NCBI RefSeq assembly: GCF_032121415.1
Contig: NZ_CP135079.1
Coordinates: forward strand, 1,860,001-1,924,000
From: Streptomyces parvus
GTDB taxonomy: Bacteria > Actinomycetota > Actinomycetes > Streptomycetales > Streptomycetaceae
DNA: 64,000 bases
Direction of reading: 5' to 3'
The notes below the pieces were generated by a model. It ran no database searches and had not been told where the DNA came from. It saw nothing but the letters and a program-made list of their open reading frames with translations. Below are positions 38,258 through 47,857 of this stretch, in pieces (positions within the stretch are counted from its first letter, which is position 1; each line of letters starts with the position of its first letter). The position numbers were made by a program, and so were the translations under genes.

Positions 38258-38374
38258 CGAGATGGCTCACGCTTCTCCGGTTACGGCTGAGAACGGGCGG
38301 GGGAACAGGGGCCGGCGGACCGGTGAACACCCTGCGTCGGTGGGGGGTTCCAAACCGTCTGACGCCAACGGTTG

Positions 38375-38402
38375 TTGACGATCGATACGGCGATCGTAAT
38401 AT
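38375..38402 (+). promoter_or_regulatory. Predicted eccC promoter
   Basis: TTGACG (38375-38380) and TAATAT (38397-38402) are separated by 16 bp. This is one of the best -35/-10 matches in the window and stands in a local AT-rich island. The spacer contains GATCGATACGGCGATCG, with two CGATCG-like half sites. The predicted transcript starts near 38409, which leaves a leader of about 490 nt before eccC. Confidence 0.65.
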
Positions 38403-38495
38403 CAGCGGCCTAGTCTGGGCCACGTGGCCCGCGCCACGGAATACGAAACGGCCGTCCGCGTTCGGCGAATTGCGGCAGGGTCGGCCGTACGGGCA

Positions 38496-38652
38496 CGAAG
38501 GGCGGTTCGGCATGCGCGGTTTCGGCCGGGAAATAGCTCCGCGTGTGCCCGTCCGACCGGAAAGGCCGTTCCGCGTGTGCCCGTCCGGGCAGGAAAAAGG
38601 CTCCAGGGGCGCCCGTTCGGCCGGTAAGCGCCTCCGTTTGCCCTCTTCCGGC
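38496..38652. repeat. Degenerate 31-32-nt tandem repeat in the eccC leader
   Basis: Four units begin at 38527, 38558, 38590 and 38622. Each starts with a GGAAA-like block and ends with a GCCCGTCCGG-like block; CCGCGTGTGCCCGTCCG is shared exactly by the first two. A weaker unit precedes them from about 38496. The period is not a multiple of three, so it is non-coding. Confidence 0.65.
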
Positions 38653-38898
38653 CGGGCGAACGGCCGCGCGGGTCCTGCCCCGAAGCCGTGATGTAGCCGA
38701 ACTGTGACACGGCGGTCCGGCCCCCTCCCGCCCACCGCGGGAGCCCCGGGCGGGCTTTCGGCCCCGGCCGGGGCGCGGCGTAGGGTGCGTGCACGGCGAA
38801 GGGCTGTCCGCGTCCCGGCCCCCGGTCGACGGCGGGCGGCGTGCCCTGCGGCGCCGTTCCGCCCGCTCTCCCCCCATGTCCCTGAAGGAGACGGTTCC

Positions 38899-41800
38899 TT
38901 GAGTGTGATCCTGTTCCGCCGCCCGGCCCGACGCCGCGGCCCGGAGATGCCCGACGGGGAGCTGAATCTCCAGGAGCCGCCGGTCCTCCCCGAGACGGTG
39001 CCCGACACCTCCGCCGTGTGGACGTACCTGCCGATGGCGCTGATGTCGGTCTCGATGATGTTCATGTTCATGCGCCCCGGTATGACCCGGGGCTCCGGTG
39101 GGTTCATCTACATCGCCCTGGGGCTGATGGTGCTCGGTGCCGCCGCGATGTTCATCGGCCAGTTCATGCGCCGGGCGGCGGAGCGCAAGCAGAAGCTCAA
39201 GGGCGAGCGCCGGGACTATCTGCGCTATCTCACCCAGATCCGGCGCAAGGTGCGCGGCGCCGTCGTGGACCAGCAACTGGCCCTGGCATGGCGGCACCCG
39301 GAGCCCGCCGCCCTGTGGTCGATGACCGGCACCACCCGGCTGTGGGAGCGGCGCCCCCGGGACGAGGACTTCGGCGAGATCCGGATGGCCGTCGGCGAGC
39401 AGAAGCTGGGCCTGAAGCTGGCGTCGAACTCGACCAACCCCGTGGAGGACCTGGAGCCGCTCAGCGCCCACGCGTTGCGCAGCTTCATCCGCGCCTACTC
39501 GACGGTGCCGGACCAGCCCATCGCGATCTACCTGCGCGCCTGGGCCCGCGTGCTGTTCCAGGGCGACGAGGAGCGGATACGCTCCCTGGTGCGGGCGCTG
39601 CTCGCCCAGTTGGCCACCTTCCACTCGCCGGACGACGTGTGGATCACGTTCTGCGTCTCCGACGAGCGGCGCGCGGACTGGGAGTGGACGAAATGGCTCC
39701 CCCACAGCCTGCACCCGCACGACACGGACGGCGCGGGCCCGACCCGGATGACCGTCTCCGCCTGGGGCGAGCTGGAGAACCTGCTCGGCGCCGAGTTCAC
39801 GGAGCGGCCGCAGTTCGACCCGGACGCGGTGCCCGGACGCGAGGAGCCGTTCACCGTGATCGTCGTGGACGGCGGGGTCATTCCGGCGGGTCACCGGCTC
39901 GACGGCCCCGGCTTCCGCAACACGGTCGTCCTGGACCTCAGCGGCGCCCTCTCCTGGCGCCCCGGCCGCATCACTCTGCGCTTCACGGTCGATGAGGACG
40001 GACTCGGCCTGGTGCGGACCGACCGCGAGCGCAAGGAGCAGGTCACCCGGCTCGGCCGGCCCGACACCTTCGGGCTCACGGGCGCGGTGTCGCTCGCGCG
40101 GCGGCTCGCCCCGTACCGCATGGGCCTGGGCTCGGCGTCGGACTCCTCCGAGCCGCTCTCCGCCAACGTGGAACTGACCACGCTGCTGGGCATACCCGAC
40201 CTGCACCGCCACGAACCGAACACCCTGTGGCAGCAGCACACCGGCCCCAACCGGCTCAAGGTGCCGATCGCGGTCGGCGCGGACGGCGAGCCGGTCGAGC
40301 TGGACATCAAGGAGTCCGCCCAGGGCGGCACCGGGCCGCACGGGATGCTGATCGGCGCCACCGGCTCCGGCAAGAGCGAACTGCTGCGCACCCTGGTCCT
40401 CTCGCTCGCCCTGACGAACTCCTCGGAGACGCTCAACTTCGTCCTGGTCGACTTCAAGGGCGGTGCCACCTTCCTGGGTCTCGAGGACCTCCCGCACACC
40501 TCCGCCGTCATCACCAACCTGGCGGGCGAGGCGGCGCTGGTCGGCCGTATGCAGGACGCCCTGCACGGCGAGCTGATGCGCCGGCAGGAGCTGCTGCGGT
40601 CGGCGGGCAACTACACCTCCGCGCTGGACTACGAGAAGGCCCGCGCGTCCGGCGTCCCGCTGGAGCCGCTGCCCAGCCTGTTCGTCGTCGTCGACGAGTT
40701 CAGCGAGCTGCTGGCGGCGCACCGCGAGTTCATGGAGCTGTTCGTGATGATCGGCCGTCTCGGCCGGTCCCTCGGCGTGCACCTGCTGCTCGCCTCGCAG
40801 CGCCTGGACGAGGGCCGCATGCACCAGTTGGAGAGCCATCTCTCCTACCGGATCGGTCTGCGGACGTTCTCCGCGATGGAGAGCCGCGGCGTGCTCGGTG
40901 TGCCCGACGCCTACCAGCTGCCCTCGGCCCCCGGGAGCGGCTTCCTCAAGTCGGGCGTGGAGGCGCTGACCCGGTTCCGCGCCGCCTACGTCTCCGGCCC
41001 CTACCAGCAGCGCCGGGGCAGTGCGAACCAGGCGCGGGTAGCCAGCCAGACCGTGCCGTGGACCAGCAGTTACGTCGTGCCGCGCCAGCTTCCGGACACC
41101 CCGGAACCCGAGCCCGAGCAGCACGAGGAGACCGGTGAGACCCTGCTCTCGGTCGCCGTGGACCGCCTGCTGACCGCAGGACCGCCGGCCCACCAGGTGT
41201 GGCTGCCGCCGCTGGACCTCCCCGCCACGCTCGACCAGGTGCTGCCGCCGCTCACCCCGCACCCCGAGTACGGGTTGACGACCGACGCGTCGCATCGCGG
41301 ACGGCTCACCATCCCGCTCGGCATCGTCGACCGCCCCTTCGACCAGCTGCGCGACCTGCTGACCGTCGACCTCTCGGGCGCGGGCGGGCACATCGCCATC
41401 GCGGGCGGACCGCAGAGCGGCAAGAGCACGATGGTCCGGACGATCATCACCGCGCTGGCGCTCACCCACACTCCGCGCGAGGTCCAGTTCTACTGCCTCG
41501 ACTTCGGCGGCGGCACGCTCGCCGGGCTGGCCGGACTGCCGCACGTCAGCGGCGTCGCGGCACGACTGGACGCCGAGCGGGTGGGCCGTACGATCTCCGA
41601 GGTCACGACCCTGCTGGCGGAGCGCGAACGGTTCTTCCTGGACAACGGCATCGACTCGATGGCGACGTTCCGCCGCCGGCTGGCCGCCGGGGAGTTTCCG
41701 GAGCACCACCACGGCGACGTGTTCCTGGTGATCGACGGCTGGTCGACGGTGCGCCAGGACTTCGACCGGCACATCCAGACGTTCGGCGCGATCGCCGCGC

Positions 41801-42870
41801 GCGGTCTGAACTACGGCATCCACCTGATCGTCACCACCGCCCGCTGGGTGGAGGTGACCTCGGCGATCCGGGACCAGGCCGCGACCCACCTGGAGCTGCG
41901 GATGGGTGACCCGATGGACTCCGAGATCGACAACCGGCGCGCCGCGACCGTGCCCCGGCTGCCGGGACGCGGCCTGACCCGGGACGCCAAGCTGCACTAC
42001 CTCACGGCGCTGCCGCGCATCGACGGCGTCGAGTCCGCCGACGACCTCTCCGACGGGGTGGCCGGCCTGGTGGCGGCGGTCCGCGAGAGCTGGCAGGGCC
42101 CGCCCGCTCCGCAGGTGCGGATGCTGCCGACCCGGCTCAAGCTGTCCGAACTCCCGGCGCCCAAGGGCGACTTCAAGATGCCCATCGGTTTGGAGGAAGA
42201 GCGCCTGTCGACCGTGTGGCACGACTTCTCCGAGACCCCCCACATGATCGTGGTCGGGGACACCGAGAGCGGCAAGACCAACATGCTGCGGATGACGGCC
42301 AAGGCCATCATGGACCGGTACACCCCGGCCGAGGCGCGGATCATGGTCGTGGACTACCGCCGCGCCCTGGTGGAGGCCATCCCGGACGCGTACCGGCTCG
42401 GCCACGCGGTGTCGATGGACGCCCTCAAGGAGCTGATCGGCGGCGCGGCGCGGGCGGTGGCGGCGCGCGTACCGGGCCCGGAGATCACCCCGGCGCGGAT
42501 GCGCACGTGCGACTGGTGGGACGGGCCGCGGCTGTTCATCCTCGTGGACGACTACGACATGCTCGGCACCAGTGCGATGAACGCGCCGTTCGACCCGCTG
42601 CTGAACCACCTCGCGCTCGGCTACGAGGTCGGTCTGCACCTGGTCGTCGCCCGCTCGGCCGCCGGTGCGGGCCGAGGCCTGGGCGAGCCCATGCTGCGGC
42701 GTATGCAGGAGGTCAACACCCCGACGCTGCTGCTGTCGTGCCCGCCGTCGGAGGGCTTCATCCTGGGCAGCGTCAAGGGCCGCAACCTGCCGCCGGGCCG
42801 AGGCACGCGGGTGACGCGCCGCAAGCAGATCCAGGTGCAGACGGCGGTGCTGGAGGACGAGGAGTCCTGA
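38899..42870 (+). CDS. eccC: T7SS motor ATPase EccC (three FtsK/SpoIIIE-type domains)
   Basis: A 1323-aa protein. The start is TTG 38899, 8 nt after GAAGGAG; it gives the typical N-terminus SVILFRRPARRRGPEMP. Two transmembrane helices lie at about residues 37-85. Three ATPase domains follow, with Walker A motifs GATGSGKS (486-493), GGPQSGKS (836-843) and GDTESGKT (1120-1127). The matching acidic motifs are FVVVDEFSE, FLVIDGWST and FILVDDYDM; only the first has the full Asp-Glu pair, so domain 1 is probably the main hydrolytic site. EccC recognises the YxxxD/E tails of WXG100 substrates and drives export. It is encoded as one chain, not split into EccCa and EccCb. Confidence 0.97.
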   Translation: MSVILFRRPARRRGPEMPDGELNLQEPPVLPETVPDTSAVWTYLPMALMSVSMMFMFMRPGMTRGSGGFIYIALGLMVLGAAAMFIGQFMRRAAERKQKLKGERRDYLRYLTQIRRKVRGAVVDQQLALAWRHPEPAALWSMTGTTRLWERRPRDEDFGEIRMAVGEQKLGLKLASNSTNPVEDLEPLSAHALRSFIRAYSTVPDQPIAIYLRAWARVLFQGDEERIRSLVRALLAQLATFHSPDDVWITFCVSDERRADWEWTKWLPHSLHPHDTDGAGPTRMTVSAWGELENLLGAEFTERPQFDPDAVPGREEPFTVIVVDGGVIPAGHRLDGPGFRNTVVLDLSGALSWRPGRITLRFTVDEDGLGLVRTDRERKEQVTRLGRPDTFGLTGAVSLARRLAPYRMGLGSASDSSEPLSANVELTTLLGIPDLHRHEPNTLWQQHTGPNRLKVPIAVGADGEPVELDIKESAQGGTGPHGMLIGATGSGKSELLRTLVLSLALTNSSETLNFVLVDFKGGATFLGLEDLPHTSAVITNLAGEAALVGRMQDALHGELMRRQELLRSAGNYTSALDYEKARASGVPLEPLPSLFVVVDEFSELLAAHREFMELFVMIGRLGRSLGVHLLLASQRLDEGRMHQLESHLSYRIGLRTFSAMESRGVLGVPDAYQLPSAPGSGFLKSGVEALTRFRAAYVSGPYQQRRGSANQARVASQTVPWTSSYVVPRQLPDTPEPEPEQHEETGETLLSVAVDRLLTAGPPAHQVWLPPLDLPATLDQVLPPLTPHPEYGLTTDASHRGRLTIPLGIVDRPFDQLRDLLTVDLSGAGGHIAIAGGPQSGKSTMVRTIITALALTHTPREVQFYCLDFGGGTLAGLAGLPHVSGVAARLDAERVGRTISEVTTLLAERERFFLDNGIDSMATFRRRLAAGEFPEHHHGDVFLVIDGWSTVRQDFDRHIQTFGAIAARGLNYGIHLIVTTARWVEVTSAIRDQAATHLELRMGDPMDSEIDNRRAATVPRLPGRGLTRDAKLHYLTALPRIDGVESADDLSDGVAGLVAAVRESWQGPPAPQVRMLPTRLKLSELPAPKGDFKMPIGLEEERLSTVWHDFSETPHMIVVGDTESGKTNMLRMTAKAIMDRYTPAEARIMVVDYRRALVEAIPDAYRLGHAVSMDALKELIGGAARAVAARVPGPEITPARMRTCDWWDGPRLFILVDDYDMLGTSAMNAPFDPLLNHLALGYEVGLHLVVARSAAGAGRGLGEPMLRRMQEVNTPTLLLSCPPSEGFILGSVKGRNLPPGRGTRVTRRKQIQVQTAVLEDEES

Positions 42871-42910
42871 ACCGCGGGCCGCACGGGGCTCCCCGGTCCG
42901 GGGGCAGCAC

Positions 42911-42936
42911 GGTGAGGCCGGGGCCCTGGCCTCACC
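42911..42936. terminator. Bidirectional hairpin between eccC and mycP
   Basis: GGTGAGGCC (42911-42919) pairs perfectly with GGCCTCACC (42928-42936) around an 8-nt loop. It lies between the convergent eccC and mycP stops, so it can serve both. There is no U-run, as is common in Streptomyces. Confidence 0.7.
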
Positions 42937-43012
42937 CGGCCCTCAGCAGCGCCTCAGGGGGTGCCGGAGCCGCTCCGCCACGCGGGACGGTCCCAGCACC
43001 CCCCGAGCGCCC

Positions 43013-44206
43013 TCAGCTCCCCGCAGGACGCCAGCCGCGGGCCCGCCCGCGCGGGATCACCACCGCGCCCGCGGCGACCAGCAGCACCACGCCGCCGCCC
43101 ACGCCCGCCGCGATCAACGCGCGGGTACGGGGCTCCGCCGCGGGCGGCGGCGGGACCTCGGCCCGCTCGGTCCGGGGCACCGTCCCCTTCTCGTCCGTCA
43201 GGACGGCCGTCAGGGCCGCGTACGGGTCCAGGCGCGGCGGGCTCGCCGGGTAGGCCGCCTCGGTCAGGCGGCGTGCCGTGTCGGCCGCCGACAGCTTCGG
43301 GTGGCGCGCTCGCACCTGCGCCGCCGCCCCCGCGACGTGCGCGGCGGCGAACGAGGCCCCGTAGCCGATGAAGTGGCCCGAGCCCTCGGGGCCGATGCTC
43401 ACCACCGCGTCCCCGGGCGCGGCCAGGTCCGCGCCGCCCACCACGGGCGCGTTGGTGGGGCGCTGCCCGTCCGGGCCGTAGTCCGTCACACCGATCGCCC
43501 CCGGGGCGGCGGCGGGCCAGTACCAGGCGGCGGGCTCCGCGTCCCTCGGCAGCACGTCCGGGGCCAGCGGGGCCACGACCAGCGCGTCCTTGTCGCTCGC
43601 GTAGGCGACCGCCCTGGTCAGCTCCGCCTTGCCGCCGGCCAGGGCGGCGGCGACGTAGATGACGGAGGCGCCCTCGTCGGCCGCCTCGCGGATGCCGGCG
43701 GCGACCTGGGCGACCGTGGACCCGCCGCGCTCGTCCGCGCCCCGTACGGCCAGGATGCGGGCCTCGGGGGCCAGTCCGGCCGGCCCTCCGGCGGCACCCG
43801 GGGTCGCCGCTATCAGACCGGCCGCGAAGGTGCCGTGCCCCACGCAGTCCTTGCCCGCGTCCCCGATCGCGGTCACCCGGCCGGAGAGCGCCGGGGCCGA
43901 CTGCCCGACCCCCGTGTCCACGACGGCCACGGTCTGCCCGGCGCCCTGGGAGAGCGGCCGCGCGCGGGCCGCCCCGAGCGCGCCCATGGTCCAGGGCTCG
44001 GACCGGGCCTTCACCTCGGAGGCCTCGACGCAGGTGTCGTCCTCCGCCAGTACGGAACGTACGACGGGGAGTCCCACGGAATCGGCCGCGGCTGGCGTGG
44101 TGCCCGCGGCGGCCAGCGCGGTCGGGAGCACGGTGAGCGACAGGGCGGCGGCGACGGCCGTGGCCCGTGGGCGGCGGCGAACTCGGGCAGGGGGCATGGC
44201 GCGCAT
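43013..44206 (-). CDS. mycP: Mycosin, T7SS-associated subtilisin-like serine protease
   Basis: A 397-aa protein: signal peptide (to about residue 40), S8 subtilase domain, then a single C-terminal transmembrane helix (about 360-382) with a short RGRARGW tail, the usual mycosin anatomy. The catalytic triad is visible: Asp97 in VAVVDTGVG, His124 in VGHGTFAAG and Ser285 in GYGASFAAAHVAG. Mycosins stabilise the ESX complex and cleave some substrates. The region that normally carries the oxyanion-hole Asn (VVAAAGN in many mycosins) reads ALVVAPLAPD, so full activity is uncertain. Start choice: ATG 44206 or 44197; a longer open frame upstream lacks signal-peptide logic. Confidence 0.9.
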   Translation of the reverse strand: MRAMPPARVRRRPRATAVAAALSLTVLPTALAAAGTTPAAADSVGLPVVRSVLAEDDTCVEASEVKARSEPWTMGALGAARARPLSQGAGQTVAVVDTGVGQSAPALSGRVTAIGDAGKDCVGHGTFAAGLIAATPGAAGGPAGLAPEARILAVRGADERGGSTVAQVAAGIREAADEGASVIYVAAALAGGKAELTRAVAYASDKDALVVAPLAPDVLPRDAEPAAWYWPAAAPGAIGVTDYGPDGQRPTNAPVVGGADLAAPGDAVVSIGPEGSGHFIGYGASFAAAHVAGAAAQVRARHPKLSAADTARRLTEAAYPASPPRLDPYAALTAVLTDEKGTVPRTERAEVPPPPAAEPRTRALIAAGVGGGVVLLVAAGAVVIPRGRARGWRPAGS

Positions 44207-44448
44207 GATAGGCCGAACGGATGACGGTATGCCGCACGGGATGCGGCACCCGCTTTTCGGTTCCGGCCTGAACTGTCCTGTCCCACCTGGAACATCGCGG
44301 TGCCGGTCCCGTAGCCTTCCTCGCGTGCGCACAGCTGCACGGCCCCGACGCGATCCGGTTTCCTCCGGCCCGGCGGGAGATGCAGGCACCTCCTTCCGCT
44401 CCCCGGCGGGAGAGGCGGGCAGCGGCACCACTAGGAGGAGGATCGGGC
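44207..44448. promoter_or_regulatory. Divergent intergenic region mycP / EccA-like gene
   Basis: This 242-bp gap must hold promoters for both neighbours. A small palindrome GCCGCA/TGCGGC lies near 44231-44247. AGGAGGAGG (44433-44441) is an excellent ribosome site 7 nt before the GTG start at 44449. No confident -35/-10 pair was found. Confidence 0.4.
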
Positions 44449-47400
44449 GTGTCACGGCAATTGCTCAGGGTCGGGTCGGACCAACCGGACAGCTTCCGGA
44501 CGATCGGTGAAGCCCTGGACAAGGCACGCACGGGTGCGGTGATCCGGGTGAGCCCAGGCCGCTACCCGGAGAACCTGACGGTGCGGACGCGGGTCACCAT
44601 CGTCGCGGACGGGGAGCCGGGCAGCGCCGAGATCTGCCCGCGGCGGGGCACCGCAGTCATCCTGGTCGCCGACGCCGTCATGCTCACCGACCTCACCCTG
44701 CGCGGCGGGAGCGAGGACCTGCCGGTGGTCGACGCCCCGCGCGGCCAGGTAGCGATGGACGGGTGCACGATCGTCGGCTCCGGCTGGACGGCCGTGCTGG
44801 CCCGGGAGTCGGGCTCGGTCGCCATGCGCGACTGCCAGGTCAGCAACCCCAAGGGCGCCGGGGTCGTGGACTCCGCACCCACGGGCAGCGTCATAGCCGG
44901 CTGCCGCATATCGAACCTCGGAACCTCCGGCGTCGTCATCGGCGCGGAGGCCCGGACGACGGTGCGGGACTGCCGCATCCTCGACGCGCGGGCCAACGGC
45001 GTACTGACCTCGGACGAGGCACAGGGCCTGGTGGAGGACTGCGACATCTCCGGCACGGACAAGCCGTCCATCGCCCTGGAGGGCCGCAGCGGTACCCGGG
45101 TCCTGCGCACCACCGTGCACGACACCTCCGTCGGCGTCTACATCACCAGCTCCGCCCGCCCGTCCCTGGAGAGCGTCTCCGTCAGCGACACCTCCGGCCC
45201 CGGCATCATGCTGGCCGTGAGCGCCGACCCGGAGTTCCTCGACTGCCGGACCTCGCGTACCAAGGGCAGCGGCCTCGTGGTCAGCGAGCGCTCCCGGGGC
45301 ACCTTCCAGCACTGCGAGTTCGACACCGCCGCCGCCCCGGCTGTCCGGGTGATCAACTCCAGCTCACCCACCCTGATCGGCTGCGCGGTGCGCGACTGCG
45401 CGGACGCGAACGGTGCCGTCCTGCTGGAGGAGGACTCGACCGCCGAGTTCGACGAACTGCTCGTCAGCGACGCGGCCGGAGTCGCCGTCCGTATCCGCAC
45501 CGGGGCCGACCCGCTGCTGCGCCGCGTGCGGATCACCTCGCCGGGCGGCAACGGTGTCGAGGTGGCCGAGGACGGACGCGGCCGGCTGGAGCACTGCGAG
45601 ATCGACCGCGCGGGCGGATCGGCGGTACGGATCGCCTCGGGCGGCAACCCCGACATCCGCGACACGGTCATGAGAGCGGCCGAGGACACCACGATCTCCG
45701 TCGGCACGGAGGGGCGGGGCACCGTCCGGGACTGCGCCGTCGAGTTCGCGGCGGCGGGCGGCATCACGGTGGACAACGGCGGTGAACTCTCCGTCCTGCG
45801 CGTCCACATCACCGACTCCGGCGCCCACGGTGTCCTCCTCGCCAACGGTTCCCGCGCCACGCTCACCTCCTCGCAGGTCATCGGCAGCGTCGGCGACGGC
45901 ATCCGGATCGACAGCGCGGAACCGGTCACCGTCGCCGACTGCACCGTCCGCGACAACCGCGGTGCGGGCCTGCGACAGACCCGGATCAACGAACGCCTCA
46001 CGATCGAGGGCCTCAACAGCGCCGGCAACGCGGTCCCGGACGCCTGGGGCGACACTCTCCCTCCGGACGTCGCGGGCGGCGGCCCCGACGCCGCGAAGAA
46101 GGGGCCCGAGGGTCCGCTGGAGGAGCTGGAGTCCCTCGTCGGCCTCGCCGAGGTCAAGAGCCAGGTGCGCAACCTGGTCAACCTGAACCAGCTCAACCAG
46201 CGCCGTGCCCAGCTCGGCATGCCCGTCGCCCAGGTCAGCCGCCACCTGGTCTTCTCCGGTCCGCCCGGCACCGGAAAGACGACGGTCGCCAGGCTGTACG
46301 GCGGCATCCTGGCCGATCTCGGCGTCCTCAGGTCGGGACACCTCGTGGAGGTCTCCCGCGCCGACCTGGTCGCGCAGGTGATCGGCGGCACGGCCATCAA
46401 GACCACCGAGGCGTTCAACGAGGCGCTGGGCGGGGTGCTGTTCATCGACGAGGCGTACACCCTGCTCTCCGACAGCAAGGGCTCCGGGGCCGACTTCGGC
46501 CGCGAGGCGGTCGACACGCTGCTGAAGCTGATGGAGGACCACCGCGACGACGTCGCCGTGATCGCCGCCGGGTACACCGGTGAGATGGAGAGCTTCCTCT
46601 CCTCCAACCCGGGTCTGGCTTCCCGGTTCACCCGGACCATCGACTTCGCCAACTACTCGGTGGACGAGCTGGTGACCATCACCGAGAACATGTGTCTGGG
46701 CCATCGCTACGAGCTGGCCCCCGAGACCCGGGAGGCCCTGGCCCGGCACTACGAACGCATGCCGCGCGACGCCACGTTCGGCAACGGCCGCGCGGCACGC
46801 CGGGTGTTCGAGGAGATGGTGGACCGCCAGGCCTCCCGGTTCGCCTCGATGAAGAATCCCGCCGAGAGCGACCTGGCCCTCCTGCTGCCCGAGGACGTCG
46901 CACCCGACACGGGCACACCGGCGGACGAGGGCCCGGGCTCCGAGGAACTCCTCGCCCAGCTGCACTCCATGATCGGCCTCACGGCGGTGAAGAACGAGGT
47001 GACCGCGCTGGTCAACCTCCTCACCGCGACGAAGCAGCGCAGGGCCGCCGGACTCCCCACCCCGAAGATCAGCAACCATCTCATCTTCTCCGGGCCGCCC
47101 GGTACGGGCAAGACCACCATCGCGCGGCTGTACGCAGACCTGCTGCGCTCCCTCGGAGTGCTGCCCAAGGGCCAGTTGGTCGAAGTGGCGCGCGCCGACC
47201 TGGTCGGCCGGTACGTGGGCCACACCGCGCAGTTGACCAAGGAGGCCTTCGAACGCGCTCTGGGCGGTGTGCTGTTCGTCGACGAGGCGTACACGCTCAC
47301 GCCGGAGGGCGCGACCTCCGACTTCGGCCGCGAGGCGGTCGACACGCTGCTGAAGCTGATGGAGGACCACCGCGACGAGGTCGTGGTCATCGCCGCCGGG

Positions 47401-47757
47401 TACACCCGCGAGATGCGCCGCTTCCTCGATTCCAACCCGGGCCTGGCCTCGCGGTTCTCGCGCACGGTGGAGTTCGAGAGCTACTCCACGGACGACCTGC
47501 TGGAGATCCTCACCCAGCAGGCCACCGGCTACGGGTACGACTGCTCCACGGAGACGATCGCCGCGCTGTACGCCTACGTGGATTCCCTGCCGCGCGACCA
47601 CTCCTTCGGCAACGCGCGGACGGCCCGTCAGATCCTGGAGGCGATGATGACGCGCCAGGCGGGCCGCCTCGGTGCGATGTCCGCACCGAGCCTGGACGAT
47701 CTGCGCCTGCTGCTCCCGGACGATCTGCCCCCGGAGGTGGCGGCGGTGCAGCACTGA
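44449..47757 (+). CDS. EccA-like protein: right-handed beta-helix fused to two CbxX/CfqX AAA+ ATPase domains
   Basis: A 1102-aa protein. Residues about 1-545 are a parallel beta-helix made of repeating strands (motifs such as [19 protein letters not shown] and [19 protein letters not shown]). Two AAA+ modules of the CbxX/CfqX (EccA) type follow. The first has GPPGTGKTT at 604-612 and Walker [11 protein letters not shown]; the second has GPPGTGKTT at 882-890 and [10 protein letters not shown]. Both carry NPGLASRF sensor/arginine-finger segments and the [18 protein letters not shown] signature. In mycobacterial ESX systems EccA is a cytosolic ATPase with a TPR front that acts on substrates or chaperones. 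Here the beta-helix takes the place of the TPR and may be the substrate-binding platform, an inference. Start: GTG 44449 with AGGAGGAGG upstream. Confidence 0.88.
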   Translation: MSRQLLRVGSDQPDSFRTIGEALDKARTGAVIRVSPGRYPENLTVRTRVTIVADGEPGSAEICPRRGTAVILVADAVMLTDLTLRGGSEDLPVVDAPRGQVAMDGCTIVGSGWTAVLARESGSVAMRDCQVSNPKGAGVVDSAPTGSVIAGCRISNLGTSGVVIGAEARTTVRDCRILDARANGVLTSDEAQGLVEDCDISGTDKPSIALEGRSGTRVLRTTVHDTSVGVYITSSARPSLESVSVSDTSGPGIMLAVSADPEFLDCRTSRTKGSGLVVSERSRGTFQHCEFDTAAAPAVRVINSSSPTLIGCAVRDCADANGAVLLEEDSTAEFDELLVSDAAGVAVRIRTGADPLLRRVRITSPGGNGVEVAEDGRGRLEHCEIDRAGGSAVRIASGGNPDIRDTVMRAAEDTTISVGTEGRGTVRDCAVEFAAAGGITVDNGGELSVLRVHITDSGAHGVLLANGSRATLTSSQVIGSVGDGIRIDSAEPVTVADCTVRDNRGAGLRQTRINERLTIEGLNSAGNAVPDAWGDTLPPDVAGGGPDAAKKGPEGPLEELESLVGLAEVKSQVRNLVNLNQLNQRRAQLGMPVAQVSRHLVFSGPPGTGKTTVARLYGGILADLGVLRSGHLVEVSRADLVAQVIGGTAIKTTEAFNEALGGVLFIDEAYTLLSDSKGSGADFGREAVDTLLKLMEDHRDDVAVIAAGYTGEMESFLSSNPGLASRFTRTIDFANYSVDELVTITENMCLGHRYELAPETREALARHYERMPRDATFGNGRAARRVFEEMVDRQASRFASMKNPAESDLALLLPEDVAPDTGTPADEGPGSEELLAQLHSMIGLTAVKNEVTALVNLLTATKQRRAAGLPTPKISNHLIFSGPPGTGKTTIARLYADLLRSLGVLPKGQLVEVARADLVGRYVGHTAQLTKEAFERALGGVLFVDEAYTLTPEGATSDFGREAVDTLLKLMEDHRDEVVVIAAGYTREMRRFLDSNPGLASRFSRTVEFESYSTDDLLEILTQQATGYGYDCSTETIAALYAYVDSLPRDHSFGNARTARQILEAMMTRQAGRLGAMSAPSLDDLRLLLPDDLPPEVAAVQH

Positions 47758-47857
47758 CCGGGCAGCTCCGGAATTCGGTCGCGCGCCACGGGGTGAGCCG
47801 TTGGCTTCCCTCCGGACGCCGGGGCCTGCCCGGGGCTCTACGACGAGGGGGCTGCGG

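Larger units (their letters stand above)
38258..38898. promoter_or_regulatory. 641-bp divergent control region between eccD and eccC
   Basis: No convincing gene is present; the short open frames here are GC-driven. It holds a strong rightward promoter (separate entry), CGATCG palindromes inside the promoter spacer, a degenerate 31-32-nt tandem repeat, and a GC-rich 3' part just before eccC. The eccC ribosome site GAAGGAG (38884-38890) lies 8 nt before the TTG start. Confidence 0.6.

Noticed and set aside
38496..38652. CRISPR-like array of units of about 32 nt
   Set aside because: The units are contiguous and degenerate, with no unique spacers and no cas genes.
38323..38691. Small rightward gene between eccD and eccC
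   Set aside because: The open frame spans the promoter and the tandem repeat, has no ribosome site, and the repeat period breaks any codon structure.
38410..42639. Leftward 1409-codon frame opposite eccC
   Set aside because: A shadow of eccC: no motifs, Arg/Gly/His/Gln-rich composition.
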